A stretch of 64,000 nucleotides of DNA from Arthrobacter sp. YD4 (GTDB taxonomy: Bacteria; Actinomycetota; Actinomycetes; Actinomycetales; Micrococcaceae): assembly GCF_030410515.1 (NCBI RefSeq), contig NZ_JAUHHD010000003.1, positions 124,001-188,000 on the forward strand, written 5' to 3'. Each line of letters opens with the position of its first letter. The stretch's first letter is position 1. The position numbers were made by a program, and so were the translations under genes. Below, one piece after another: positions 1-8,431 of this stretch. Below the pieces are notes generated by a model. It had not been told where the DNA came from, ran no database searches, and worked only from the letters and a program-made list of their open reading frames with translations.

Positions 1-785
1 TCGACTCGGTCACCGAGTGCTGGGATCAGCTGGAGGAACTCTTCGGCACCGAACCCGACGCCGACGGCCGGGTCCCCGTCATCCCGGTCACCTACATGAA
101 CTCCTCGGCCGCGCTCAAGGGCTTCTGCGGCGAGCACGGCGGCATCGTCTGCACCTCCTCGAACGCCGCCACGGTGCTGGAATGGGCGTTTGAGCGCGGC
201 CAGCGGGTGCTGTTCTTCCCCGACCAGCACCTGGGCCGCAACACCGCCAAGGCCATGGGCGTGCCGCTGGAGCAGATGCCGATGTGGAATCCGCGCAAGG
301 ACCTCGGCGGCAACGACGAGCAGACGCTGCGGGACTCCCGCGTGATCCTCTGGCACGGCTTCTGTTCCGTGCACAAGCGCTTCACCGTCGCGCAGATCGA
401 GAAGGCGCGGGCCGAATACCCGGACGTGCAGGTGATCGTGCACCCCGAGTGCCCGATGCCGGTGGTCGACGCCGCGGACGCCGCCGGCTCCACCGACTTC
501 ATCCGGAAGGCCATCGCGGCCGCCACCGAGCCCACGGTCTTCGCCGTCGGCACCGAGATCAACCTGGTTAACCGGCTGGCTGCGGAGTACCCGCAGCACA
601 CGATCTTCTGCCTGGACCCGGTGATCTGCCCCTGCTCTACGATGTACCGCATCCACCCCGGCTACCTGGCCTGGGTGCTGGAGGCCCTGGTCCGCGGCGA
701 GGTGGTCAACCGGATCACCGTGGCCGACGATGTCGCGGCCCCGGCCCGGGTGGCACTGGAACGCATGCTGGCGGCGCGGCCGTGA
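1..785 (+). CDS. nadA: Quinolinate synthase NadA (5' end outside window)
   Basis: Condenses iminoaspartate with dihydroxyacetone phosphate to quinolinate in de novo NAD synthesis, using a [4Fe-4S] cluster. The open frame already runs at base 3, so the N-terminal part lies upstream. Visible hallmarks are YMNSSAALKGFCGEHGG, then GGIVCTSSNA, HPECPMPVVDAAD and CLDPVICPCSTMYRIHPG, which include the conserved cluster-binding cysteines. The stop overlaps the GTG start of nadB by four bases (GTGA), so it is the first visible gene of a nadA-nadB-nadC-desulfurase operon. The cysteine desulfurase at the operon end probably supplies sulfur for the cluster. Confidence 0.95.
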   Translation, partial: DSVTECWDQLEELFGTEPDADGRVPVIPVTYMNSSAALKGFCGEHGGIVCTSSNAATVLEWAFERGQRVLFFPDQHLGRNTAKAMGVPLEQMPMWNPRKDLGGNDEQTLRDSRVILWHGFCSVHKRFTVAQIEKARAEYPDVQVIVHPECPMPVVDAADAAGSTDFIRKAIAAATEPTVFAVGTEINLVNRLAAEYPQHTIFCLDPVICPCSTMYRIHPGYLAWVLEALVRGEVVNRITVADDVAAPARVALERMLAARP

Positions 786-2617
786 CCAGGCGCCTGGTCA
801 TTGTCGGCAGCGGCATCGCCGGGCTGTACGCCGCGCTGCTCGCGGCCGAGGCGCCCGGCGTCGAGGCGGTGCTGCTGACCAAGGGGACGCTCGGGGACGG
901 CAACACCGGCTACGCCCAGGGCGGGATCTCCGCCGTTCTGGGCCCCGGGGAAGCGGCCCCCGGGGACTCGGTCTCCGCCCACATCGCCGACACCCTCGCC
1001 GCCGGCGCCGGACTGAGCGACCCGGAGGCCGTCCGGGTGCTTTGCACCGAGGCGGTGCGGGACATCGCGGGGCTGCGCCGCTTCGGCGTGGAGTTCGACG
1101 CCGCGGCCACCGGCGGGCCCGCGCTGGGTCTCGAGGCGGCCCACTCCGCCGCCCGGATCCTGCACGCCGGCGGCGACGCCACGGGCGCCCGGATTTCCCA
1201 CGCCCTCGGTGCCGCCGTGCTGGAACAGGCAGCCCGCGGCCGGCTGCGGGTCCTCACCGGGGCCTTCGCCACCGCGCTGCTCACCGGCCCTGATGCCGGC
1301 GGCCAGGACGCCGGCGACCAGCTCCCACCTGCAGTGACCGGCGTCGCCTACCTCGCCGGCGGGCGGCGGCACCGCCTGGACGCCGACGCCGTGCTGCTGG
1401 CCACCGGCGGGGCGGGCCGGATGTTCTCCCGCACCACCAACCCGCGGGTCGCCACCGCCGACGGGCTGGCCTTGGCTTGGCGCGCCGGTGCCGCCGTGCG
1501 GGACCTGGAGTTCTACCAGTTCCACCCCACCACCCTGGCCACCGCCGACACCCCCGACGGACCGCCCGCCCTGCTGGTCTCCGAGGCCGTACGCGGCGAG
1601 GGCGCCGTGCTCCGCGACGCCGCCGGCCGCCGCTTCCTGCCGGACTACCACCCCGACGCCGAACTGGCACCGCGCGACGTCGTCTCCCGCAGCATCGCCC
1701 TGCACCTCGCCGCCACCGGCGCCGACGCCGGAACCGCCGTCCACCTTGACGCGCGCGGGATCGAGGCCGCCCGGGGCGCCGGCTACCTGGCACGAAGGTT
1801 CCCCACCATCAGCGCGGGCACGCGTGCGGCCGGCTACGACTGGACGGCGGAGACCGTTCCCGTCTCGCCGGCGGCGCACTACTGGATGGGCGGCGTCGCC
1901 ACCGACCTCGCCGGGCGCACCAGCGTCCCGGGGCTCTACGCCGCCGGGGAGGTTGCCTGCACCGGGGTGCACGGGGCCAACCGGCTGGCCAGCAACTCCC
2001 TGCTGGAGGGGCTGGTGTTCGGGCGCCGGGCCGTTGAGGACTTCCTCGGAGCTGAGCCGTCGCACGACAGCACTGCTCCGCGTGCTCCCCACGATCGCCC
2101 TAACCTCGCAAGCTCGGTCAGGGAACCCGGATCGTGTGGGCCCACGGCCGCGGGCGGCCTCGCCTTGACGCACGCTTCCGCAGCGCTGTCGCGCGACGCG
2201 GAATCGGGAGGCTCCACACCGGCTTTTCCCGAGGGCTGTATAGAGACTTGGCCCGGGACGTTTTCCCGGGACGCCCTGGGGCGGCTTATGACCCGGACCG
2301 CCGGGGTCTCGCGCACGGGCGCCGGGCTCGATGCGGCCGCGGCCCGGCTCGCCGCCTGGGCGTCAGACCTCCGGCCGGAGGCCGTATCGGAGAGCGCGGA
2401 CCAGGCCGGGCACGAGGACCGCAACCTGCTGCTGGCCGCCACCCTCCTCGTGGAGGCGGCCCGGCGCCGCACCGGCTCGGTGGGCGCACACTTCCGGGCG
2501 GACCCGGAGGCCGCGGCGGCCGTCCCGCACACCCCGGAGCCCCGGTCCCTCCACCTCCCGCAGCCCGCCCACGGCCCGCGGCACGCCACCCGTTCCAAGC
2601 AAAGGATCACTTCATGA
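782..2617 (+). CDS. nadB: L-aspartate oxidase NadB with an in-frame insert
   Basis: Flavoprotein that oxidises L-aspartate to iminoaspartate for NadA. The N-terminus has the FAD-binding GSGIAGLYAALLAAE, followed by GNTGYAQGGIS, the substrate-loop motif EFYQFHPTTL and the FAD-contacting HGANRLASNSLLEGLVFG. The GTG start overlaps the nadA stop and the stop overlaps the nadC ATG. At 611 residues it is longer than the usual 530-560. The excess sits at about residues 427-495, between the FAD domain and the C-terminal helical domain, where DNA encodes a Ser/Pro/Gly-rich, unconserved segment including a rare ATA codon (2240). That segment coincides with a nested palindrome described separately. The flanking domains look intact, so the enzyme is probably functional. 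Confidence 0.93.
   Translation: MTRRLVIVGSGIAGLYAALLAAEAPGVEAVLLTKGTLGDGNTGYAQGGISAVLGPGEAAPGDSVSAHIADTLAAGAGLSDPEAVRVLCTEAVRDIAGLRRFGVEFDAAATGGPALGLEAAHSAARILHAGGDATGARISHALGAAVLEQAARGRLRVLTGAFATALLTGPDAGGQDAGDQLPPAVTGVAYLAGGRRHRLDADAVLLATGGAGRMFSRTTNPRVATADGLALAWRAGAAVRDLEFYQFHPTTLATADTPDGPPALLVSEAVRGEGAVLRDAAGRRFLPDYHPDAELAPRDVVSRSIALHLAATGADAGTAVHLDARGIEAARGAGYLARRFPTISAGTRAAGYDWTAETVPVSPAAHYWMGGVATDLAGRTSVPGLYAAGEVACTGVHGANRLASNSLLEGLVFGRRAVEDFLGAEPSHDSTAPRAPHDRPNLASSVREPGSCGPTAAGGLALTHASAALSRDAESGGSTPAFPEGCIETWPGTFSRDALGRLMTRTAGVSRTGAGLDAAAARLAAWASDLRPEAVSESADQAGHEDRNLLLAATLLVEAARRRTGSVGAHFRADPEAAAAVPHTPEPRSLHLPQPAHGPRHATRSKQRITS
2058..2198. repeat. Nested palindromic element inside nadB
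   Basis: Outer arms CGTCGCACGACAGCACTGC (2058-2076) and its near-perfect reverse complement at 2180-2198 (17 of 19 positions) enclose a second dyad: CCCACGATC near 2088-2096 against GATCGTGTGGG near 2130-2140. A third inner pair, CCCTAACC / GGTCAGGG, brackets the apex. The whole can fold into one long hairpin. It is translated in frame within nadB. This is the architecture of a mobile palindromic repeat (REP/RPE-like), but no second copy exists in this window, so membership in a dispersed family is inference. Confidence 0.7.
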
Positions 2618-3639
2618 CAGCACCCGCCCCGGCCGCCCGCAGCACCCGCTCGGCCGCGAGCCCCGCCGTCGCTCCCGCAGCCGTGGCCGGGACCCTGCCG
2701 GCCGCCGCCGTCGAAGCCGTCCTGTGTGCCGCGCTCGCGGAGGACGCCCCTTACGGGGACATCACCTCCCAGACGCTCATCCCCGCCGGGACCCGCGCGA
2801 CGGCGGTGCTGGCCGCCCGCGTGCCCGGGGTCTTCAGCGGCGGCCAGGTCTTCGCGGCGGCCATGAAACTCGCCGACGCGGACGCCGTCGTGAGCCTGCT
2901 GCTGGCGGACGGGGAGCGCTTCGACGCGGGCACGCCCCTGGCCAGGGTCACCGGTGACGCCCGCGGCGTGCTGCTGGCCGAACGGGTGGCCCTGAACCTG
3001 GTGCAGCGGATGAGTGCGATTGCCACGAAAACCGCCGAGTACGTCGCCCTCGTGGCCGGCACCCGGGCCCGCATCACCGACACCCGCAAGACCACGCCGG
3101 GACTGCGCGTGCTGGAACGTTACGCCGTGCGGTGCGGGGGCGGCAGCAACCACCGGGCGGGGCTCTCGGACGCCGTCCTGGCCAAGGACAACCACCTGGC
3201 CGTGCTCACCGGGGGAGACCCGGCCAGGCTGACCGCCGTGCTGCGGGAGGCCAGGGCCCGGCTGGGCCACACCACCCACTTCGAGGTGGAGGTGGACACC
3301 ATGGAGCAGATCGAACCGGTGCTTGCCGCCGGGGTGGACACCATCATGCTGGACAACTTCTCCCTGATGGAGCTGGCCGACGGAGTCGACCTGGTGGCCG
3401 GGCGCGCCCGGGTGGAGGCCAGCGGCAACGTCAACCTGGGCACCGTCGCCTCGATCGCGGCCACGGGCGTGGACGTGATCTCCATCGGTGCCCTCACCCA
3501 CAGCGTCGCCGCCCTGGACCTGGGGCTGGATATTGAACTGGACTTTGAACCGGGCACCGATCTGGACACTGACCTGGACACCGACGCCGGCTCCGGCACC
3601 ACCACGCAGCCCGACCCGGGAGCCCAGGGGACGCCGTGA
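2614..3639 (+). CDS. nadC: Nicotinate-nucleotide pyrophosphorylase (quinolinate phosphoribosyltransferase) NadC
   Basis: Converts quinolinate and PRPP to nicotinate mononucleotide, third step of the pathway. Motifs include RVALNLVQRMSAIAT, ITDTRKTTPGLRVLERYAV, CGGGSNHRAGLSDAVLAKDN, EVEVDTMEQ and IMLDNFSL. ATG at 2614 is chosen because it forms an ATGA overlap with nadB and has AAAGGA 7 bases upstream; an upstream open frame exists but runs inside nadB. The product is 341 residues. The C-terminus ends in an acidic, repetitive tail (DLDTDLDTD, then Gly/Thr/Pro) beyond the catalytic barrel. Its stop overlaps the desulfurase start. Confidence 0.95.
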   Translation: MTAPAPAARSTRSAASPAVAPAAVAGTLPAAAVEAVLCAALAEDAPYGDITSQTLIPAGTRATAVLAARVPGVFSGGQVFAAAMKLADADAVVSLLLADGERFDAGTPLARVTGDARGVLLAERVALNLVQRMSAIATKTAEYVALVAGTRARITDTRKTTPGLRVLERYAVRCGGGSNHRAGLSDAVLAKDNHLAVLTGGDPARLTAVLREARARLGHTTHFEVEVDTMEQIEPVLAAGVDTIMLDNFSLMELADGVDLVAGRARVEASGNVNLGTVASIAATGVDVISIGALTHSVAALDLGLDIELDFEPGTDLDTDLDTDAGSGTTTQPDPGAQGTP

Positions 3640-4790
3640 TCTTCCTCGACGCGGCCGCCACGACCCCGGTCCGCCGGGAGGTGCTGGCGGCCATGTGGCC
3701 CCACCTGACCGGGGAGTTCGGCAACCCCTCCAGCCACCACTCGCTGGGGGAGGCGGCCGCGGCGGCCCTCGCGGACGCCCGGGTGGCCGCGGCCCGGGTC
3801 CTGGGCTGCCGCCCCGGGGAAATCGTGTTCACCTCGGGCGGCACGGAGGCGGACAACCTGGCAGTCAAGGGCATCGCGCTGGCCCGCCGTGCTGCGGATC
3901 CCCGGCTGGACAGGGTAGCCATCAGCGCCGTCGAACATCCCGCCGTGACCGAATCCGCCCGCTACCTCGAACGCGTGCACGGCTTCGCGGTGGACGTGAT
4001 CCCGGTGGACCGCTACGGACAGGTCACGGAGGATGCCGTCGCCGCGGCGCTGCGCCCGGAGACCGCCGTCGCCAGCGTCATGTACGCCAACAACGAGGTG
4101 GGAACCGTCCAGCCCGTGGCCCGGCTGGCCGGCGTGGCCGCCGACGCGGGCGTCCCGCTGCACACCGACGCGGTGCAGGCCGCCGGCTGGCTGCCGCTGG
4201 ACGCGGCGGCGCTGGGCGTGGCCGCGCTCTCGGTGTCCGGGCACAAGCTCGGCGCGCCCAAGGGCTGCGGTGCCCTGGTGGTGCGCGGCCGGACCAGGCT
4301 GGAGCCGCTGGTCCACGGCGGCGGCCAGGAACGCGGCCGCCGCTCGGGGACCGGGAACGTGGCCGCCGCGGTGGCGCTGGCGACGGCGCTGACGCTCGCG
4401 GCGCAGGACCAGGCCGGGCGTGCCGCCCGGGTGGCGGCGATGCGGGACGGGTTCATCGCCGCGGTCCTCGCCAACGTGCCGGGTGCGGTCCTGACCGGGC
4501 ACCCGGCCGAGCGGCTGCCCTCCGTGGCGTCGTTCTGCTTCCCCGGGACCAGCGGCGAGTCGGTGCTGCTGGAGCTGGAGCGCCGGGGCGTGGTGTGTTC
4601 CAGCGGCTCGGCCTGCGCCGCCGGGTCCGATGAGCCGTCCCCGGTGCTGGTGGCGATGGGGATCCCCGCAGCGGTGGCGCAGACGGCGGTCCGGTTCAGT
4701 TTCGACGCCGGCATCACCGCCGCCGAGCTGGACCAGGCGGCCGCCGCGGTCCGCGGGGCGGTCGGCAGCGTGCGGTCCCTCGGGGCGTAA
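3636..4790 (+). CDS. Cysteine desulfurase (NifS/IscS-like)
   Basis: PLP enzyme releasing sulfur from cysteine for Fe-S cluster assembly. Starts at GTG 3636, overlapping nadC by GTGA; 384 residues. N-terminal FLDAAATTPVRREV and FGNPSSHHSLG are typical of the family; the PLP lysine lies in SVSGHKLGAPKG and the catalytic cysteine in CSSGSACAAGSDEPS. Location at the end of the nad operon suggests, as in Bacillus where a NifS-like gene accompanies nad genes, a dedicated role in maturing the NadA cluster. A general IscS role cannot be excluded. Confidence 0.9.
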   Translation: MIFLDAAATTPVRREVLAAMWPHLTGEFGNPSSHHSLGEAAAAALADARVAAARVLGCRPGEIVFTSGGTEADNLAVKGIALARRAADPRLDRVAISAVEHPAVTESARYLERVHGFAVDVIPVDRYGQVTEDAVAAALRPETAVASVMYANNEVGTVQPVARLAGVAADAGVPLHTDAVQAAGWLPLDAAALGVAALSVSGHKLGAPKGCGALVVRGRTRLEPLVHGGGQERGRRSGTGNVAAAVALATALTLAAQDQAGRAARVAAMRDGFIAAVLANVPGAVLTGHPAERLPSVASFCFPGTSGESVLLELERRGVVCSSGSACAAGSDEPSPVLVAMGIPAAVAQTAVRFSFDAGITAAELDQAAAAVRGAVGSVRSLGA

Positions 4791-4815
4791 CGCCGGGCTT
4801 TATTGGCGAAGGGCC

Positions 4816-5301
4816 TTAGCGGTGCCGGGCCCGCCGGAAGATCCAGTGCCGCAGCATGGTGAACCGCACGGCGGTGGCGAGGAAGCCGGAGAGCGTGGTG
4901 GTCCAGAGCTCCTCGGCCACGGTGGCGTCCGGCTTAACCCAGTGCAGGATGCCCAGGCTCCCGCCGGTGATGAGCAGCGCCACCAGGATCACGATCAGGC
5001 CGTTGAGGTGGTCGCGGCGCATCCGGTGGGTGTCCGTGATCTTGAACGTCAGCCGGCGGTTCAGTGCCGTGTTCATCAGGGAGGTCAGGATCAGCGCCGC
5101 GGCGTTGGCCGGCTGCGGTCCGATCCACGGCCGCAGCAGCGCGAAGAGCGCCAGAGACGTCACCGTGCACACCACGCCGACGCCGGTGAACCGCAGCAGC
5201 TGCCGCACCACCGGGTACCGCAGCAGCCCGCGGCGCCGGGGCGCGCGGGTGACCGGGGGAGCGGGGGCCCCGGGCGGGTCGGCCTGGAGTTGGGGTTCCA
5301 T
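4816..5301 (-). CDS. GtrA-family small membrane protein
   Basis: A 161-residue protein with about four predicted membrane segments, beginning near VRQLLRFTGVGVVCTVTSLA and including NAAALILTSLMNTALNRRLTF, a GtrA signature. GtrA proteins are linked to export or flipping of lipid-linked sugars for cell-surface polysaccharides. The N-terminal 30 residues are a Pro-rich cytoplasmic tail. It lies 4 bases downstream of the DUF1684 gene on the same strand, so the two are probably co-transcribed and convergent with the nad operon. The substrate is unknown. Confidence 0.8.
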   Translation of the reverse strand: MEPQLQADPPGAPAPPVTRAPRRRGLLRYPVVRQLLRFTGVGVVCTVTSLALFALLRPWIGPQPANAAALILTSLMNTALNRRLTFKITDTHRMRRDHLNGLIVILVALLITGGSLGILHWVKPDATVAEELWTTTLSGFLATAVRFTMLRHWIFRRARHR

Positions 5302-5305
5302 CCGG

Positions 5306-6016
5306 CTAGTAGAGCTCCCCGGCCGGCAGCTCGACCGCCAGCCGGTTGGACGGGCCGGGCAGCGGGCAGGCCCAGGCCTCGTTGTAGGCGCAGGACGGGT
5401 TGTACGCGAAGTTGAAGTCCAGGACGAAGCTGGCGTCCGGACCGGATCCGGTCACCCCGTGGAACGCGCCCTTGATCGTGTCGATCAGGTAGCGTCCGGC
5501 CCCGTAGCTGCCCCCGGGCTGTCCCGCGGTGGCGTCGCGGAACGGCACGAAGATACCGCCGCCGTAGCCCTGGTGCTTCCAGACGGCCAGCTGGCCGATC
5601 TCGGGCAGGTCGAATGTGCCGAGCCGGACAAAGCGGACGACGCCGTCGGTGCCGGTCTCGACGTTCATCTCACGTCCCGCCCCTTCCGGGGTGATCGGGA
5701 CGTGGAAGCGGTAGATCGGGTCGTAGTCGGCAGTCTTCAGGCCGGAGAATTCGGCCTTCGCGGCCCGGGTCAGGGGCGAGGCGGGGTGGGTAACGAACAT
5801 CCGGTCGCGGGTGTGGCGCCAGTAGGCGTGCGCCTCGGCGGGGCTGTCCGCGGCGATTTTCCGGACGGTGGCGTAGAGGTCGAAGGTCCGGAGCCGCCAG
5901 TCGGCGATGTCGAGCGCGGACATCTGCAGGACGTCGTCCCCGGTGTCGGCCTCCGTCCCGGCAGCCGCATCCGACTGGACGTCCTTATCCGTACCCTCAA
6001 GATCCTGTTCCGACAT
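5306..6016 (-). CDS. DUF1684 domain protein
   Basis: A 236-residue protein without signal peptide. After an acidic N-terminal 30 residues it carries the DUF1684 pattern: SALDIADWRLRTFDLYATVR, a central region with YRFHVPI, and a C-terminal FNFAYNPSCAYNEAWACPLP followed by NRLAVELPAGE. The molecular function of the family is not established. The start codon follows TAGGCT by six bases on the minus strand, a leaderless-type arrangement, with GGAGGG lying between. Divergent from the M20 peptidase; upstream of the GtrA gene. Confidence 0.82.
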   Translation of the reverse strand: MSEQDLEGTDKDVQSDAAAGTEADTGDDVLQMSALDIADWRLRTFDLYATVRKIAADSPAEAHAYWRHTRDRMFVTHPASPLTRAAKAEFSGLKTADYDPIYRFHVPITPEGAGREMNVETGTDGVVRFVRLGTFDLPEIGQLAVWKHQGYGGGIFVPFRDATAGQPGGSYGAGRYLIDTIKGAFHGVTGSGPDASFVLDFNFAYNPSCAYNEAWACPLPGPSNRLAVELPAGELY

Positions 6017-6105
6017 CCCTCCAGCCTAACCCTGTTTGCGCCGCGGTCCCCCCGCGCGGTGACGCCTCCGGCCGTCCGGGGCCGGCCGTGCCTAGACTGG
6101 CGCGC

Positions 6106-7494
6106 ATGCACAGCACCGACACAGCCGCCGCCGCGGACGCCCTCGCCACGCTGGTCAGCTACCGGACCGTCTCCTCCCGTAGCCCGGGCGGGACCGACGA
6201 GGCCGAATTCGAGGCGTTCCTGGCCGCGCTGCCCGGGCTGTTCCCGGGGGTGTACGCGGCCATGGACGTGGAACGGGTCAACGGCCGCGCCCTGCTGTTC
6301 CGCTGGGCCGGCGTCCCCCGCACCAGCAGCCCCACCGACAACACGGCCCCCGCCACAACCGGTACGGCCGGCGGCCTGGAGGGGCCGGCGGTGCTGATGG
6401 CCCACTACGACGTCGTGCCCGCCGGGGACGAGGCGGCCTGGACCCACCCGCCGTTCTCCGGCCATAACGACGGCACGCATCTCTGGGGCCGCGGCACCCT
6501 GGACGACAAGGGCCAGCTCGCGGTGATCCTTTCCGCCGCGGAGGCGCTGCTGGCCGAGGGGTTCGCGCCCGCCCGGGACGTCTACTTCTCCTTCGGCGAC
6601 AACGAGGAAACCGCCGGGGACAGCGCGGCCGCCGCCGCGGCGCTGCTGGCCGAACGGGGTGTCCGGCCCGCGCTGGTGCTGGACGAGGGCGGCGCCGTGG
6701 CCGGCGGGGCCTTCCCGGGCGTCACGCGGCCGGCCGCCGTCGTCGGGGTGGCCGAGAAGGGGATCCTGGACGTCGAACTGCTCACCCGGGACCCCGGCGG
6801 CCACGCCTCCACGCCGCCCCGGATGGGCGCCACCGCCCGCCTGGCCCGGGCCATCACCCGGATCGAGAACCACCCGTTCCCGCAGCACCTGCCGGACGTC
6901 ACCGCCGAGATGCTGCGCCGCTTCGGCCCGCACGCGCCCCTCCCGCTGCGGCTGGCGTTCGCCCGCGTGGAGCGCCTGCGCAGGCCCCTGACCTGGCTGT
7001 TCGGCCGGCTGGGCGGCGAGACCAACGCCATGACCCGGACCACCGTCGCCATCACCACGCTGCGGGGCAGCGCCGGCGCCAACGTCCTGGCCGCCACCGC
7101 CGCCGCCAACGCCAACATCCGCGTGGCCGTCGGCGAGACCGTGGCAGGCACGGTGGAGCGCCTGCGCCGGATCATCCGCGACCCGAAGGTGGAGCTGCGG
7201 GTGGTGGAGGGCAACGAACCCTCCCCGGTCTCCGCGAGCTACGGCCCGGCGTGGGAGCTGCTGACGGAGTGCATCGGCACGGCCTACCCGGAGGCGATCG
7301 TCACCCCGTACATCATGATGGGCGGCACCGACTCCCGCCGCTTCACCGGAATCTGCGAGGCGGTTTACCGGTTCGCGCCGTTCGCCATGGACCGGGCGGA
7401 CCGTGCCTCCATCCACGCCGTCGACGAGAAGATCTCCCTCGACGCCCTGGGCCGCGGCGTCCGCTTCTACGAAACGCTGCTCCGGAAGCTCTGA
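6106..7494 (+). CDS. M20-family metallopeptidase / dipeptidase
   Basis: Zinc-dependent exo- or dipeptidase of the M20 family, 462 residues. Metal and catalytic motifs are visible in order: VLMAHYDVVPAG, LWGRGTLDDKGQLAV, FSFGDNEETAGDS and near the C-terminus a conserved region ending RASIHAVDEKI. An upstream in-frame GTG (6088) exists, but ATG 6106 is preferred because TAGACT (6093-6098) is an evident -10 element seven bases before it, leaving no room for a leader. The substrate cannot be told from sequence. Confidence 0.88.
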   Translation: MHSTDTAAAADALATLVSYRTVSSRSPGGTDEAEFEAFLAALPGLFPGVYAAMDVERVNGRALLFRWAGVPRTSSPTDNTAPATTGTAGGLEGPAVLMAHYDVVPAGDEAAWTHPPFSGHNDGTHLWGRGTLDDKGQLAVILSAAEALLAEGFAPARDVYFSFGDNEETAGDSAAAAAALLAERGVRPALVLDEGGAVAGGAFPGVTRPAAVVGVAEKGILDVELLTRDPGGHASTPPRMGATARLARAITRIENHPFPQHLPDVTAEMLRRFGPHAPLPLRLAFARVERLRRPLTWLFGRLGGETNAMTRTTVAITTLRGSAGANVLAATAAANANIRVAVGETVAGTVERLRRIIRDPKVELRVVEGNEPSPVSASYGPAWELLTECIGTAYPEAIVTPYIMMGGTDSRRFTGICEAVYRFAPFAMDRADRASIHAVDEKISLDALGRGVRFYETLLRKL

Positions 7495-7524
7495 GCGGCG
7501 CCGGGACCGCACTACGCTGGCAGC

Positions 7525-8352
7525 ATGATGCGGATGAGGCTGCGGACCGGTGTACGGGTTGGGCTGCCTGTGGGGCTGGTCGCGGCGCTGGTGCTCGGCA
7601 CCGGCGCGCTCGCGGGGTGCTCCGGCGGACCCGCCGCACCGCAGTGGACGGCCGACGCCGGCGGGACGGCGACGTCGCAACCCTCCGGCGGCGCAACGCC
7701 GTCGGGCTCCGGCTCGCCGGGAACCGCGTCACCGGGGTCAACGTCGACGGCCACGGCGTCTGCCGGCGCCACGGCGGCGGCCTGGAAGACCTACACCGAT
7801 CCGGCCAAGTCGGTCAGCTTCGAGCTGCCGCAGGAGTGGATCGCCCAGTCACAGGCCCCGGCCCAGGGCAGCCTCCCCGGCGCGGTCAAGGTCGAGGTCA
7901 AGGACGCCGCCGGCCGCTACCTCGCCACCCTGCAGACGGGACTGCCGCCGCGGACGCCGGCCTCCTGCGCCCCCGACGCCGCCAAGTCCTACATCGTGGT
8001 CAGCAGCGTGCCGGTGGACCTGCCGCATGCCTCCGGCGACGGGATGATCGATCCGCACGTGGTCTACCGCGTGATCCAGGGCTACAAGTATTTCGGCTCC
8101 TACGGCATCACCAACATCGTCGGCGGTACCGGGGGCAAGGCCTGCGCCCTGCAGAACGTGGTCCGAGGGCCCGAGGGCAAGGGCGACATCTCCTTCGGCG
8201 ACCTGGGCGAGCTCACGGCCTTCGCCCCGGACCAGCGGGTGGCCCCGGCCAAGGCGTTCGACACGCTGGCCCAGGCCGACGCCTACGTCAACGAGGGTTC
8301 CGAGTTCGCCAATGTCCAGCGGATGCTAATGTCGCTGAGGATCACACAGTAG
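7525..8352 (+). CDS. Secreted lipoprotein, unknown function
   Basis: A 275-residue protein with a basic N-terminus, a hydrophobic segment and lipobox LAGCSGG near residue 32, so it is probably lipid-anchored outside the membrane. A Ser/Thr/Gly-rich linker of about 40 residues precedes a globular domain starting near AWKTYTDPAKSVSFELPQEW. Two cysteines (SCAPDA and KACALQ) could form a disulfide. No family was recognised. TACGCT at 7513-7518 lies six bases before the first of two adjacent ATGs, suggesting a leaderless mRNA. Confidence 0.75.
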   Translation: MMRMRLRTGVRVGLPVGLVAALVLGTGALAGCSGGPAAPQWTADAGGTATSQPSGGATPSGSGSPGTASPGSTSTATASAGATAAAWKTYTDPAKSVSFELPQEWIAQSQAPAQGSLPGAVKVEVKDAAGRYLATLQTGLPPRTPASCAPDAAKSYIVVSSVPVDLPHASGDGMIDPHVVYRVIQGYKYFGSYGITNIVGGTGGKACALQNVVRGPEGKGDISFGDLGELTAFAPDQRVAPAKAFDTLAQADAYVNEGSEFANVQRMLMSLRITQ

Positions 8353-8431
8353 CCCTGCCGCGCCGGCCCCACGGCAGCCAGGGAACCCCCGGCGGCAGGC
8401 GCACGCGCCCCGCCCGCACCCCCGGAGAATT

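Noticed and set aside
6088..6105. Upstream GTG start for the M20 peptidase
   Set aside because: It would place the start before the TAGACT -10 element; ATG 6106 fits better.
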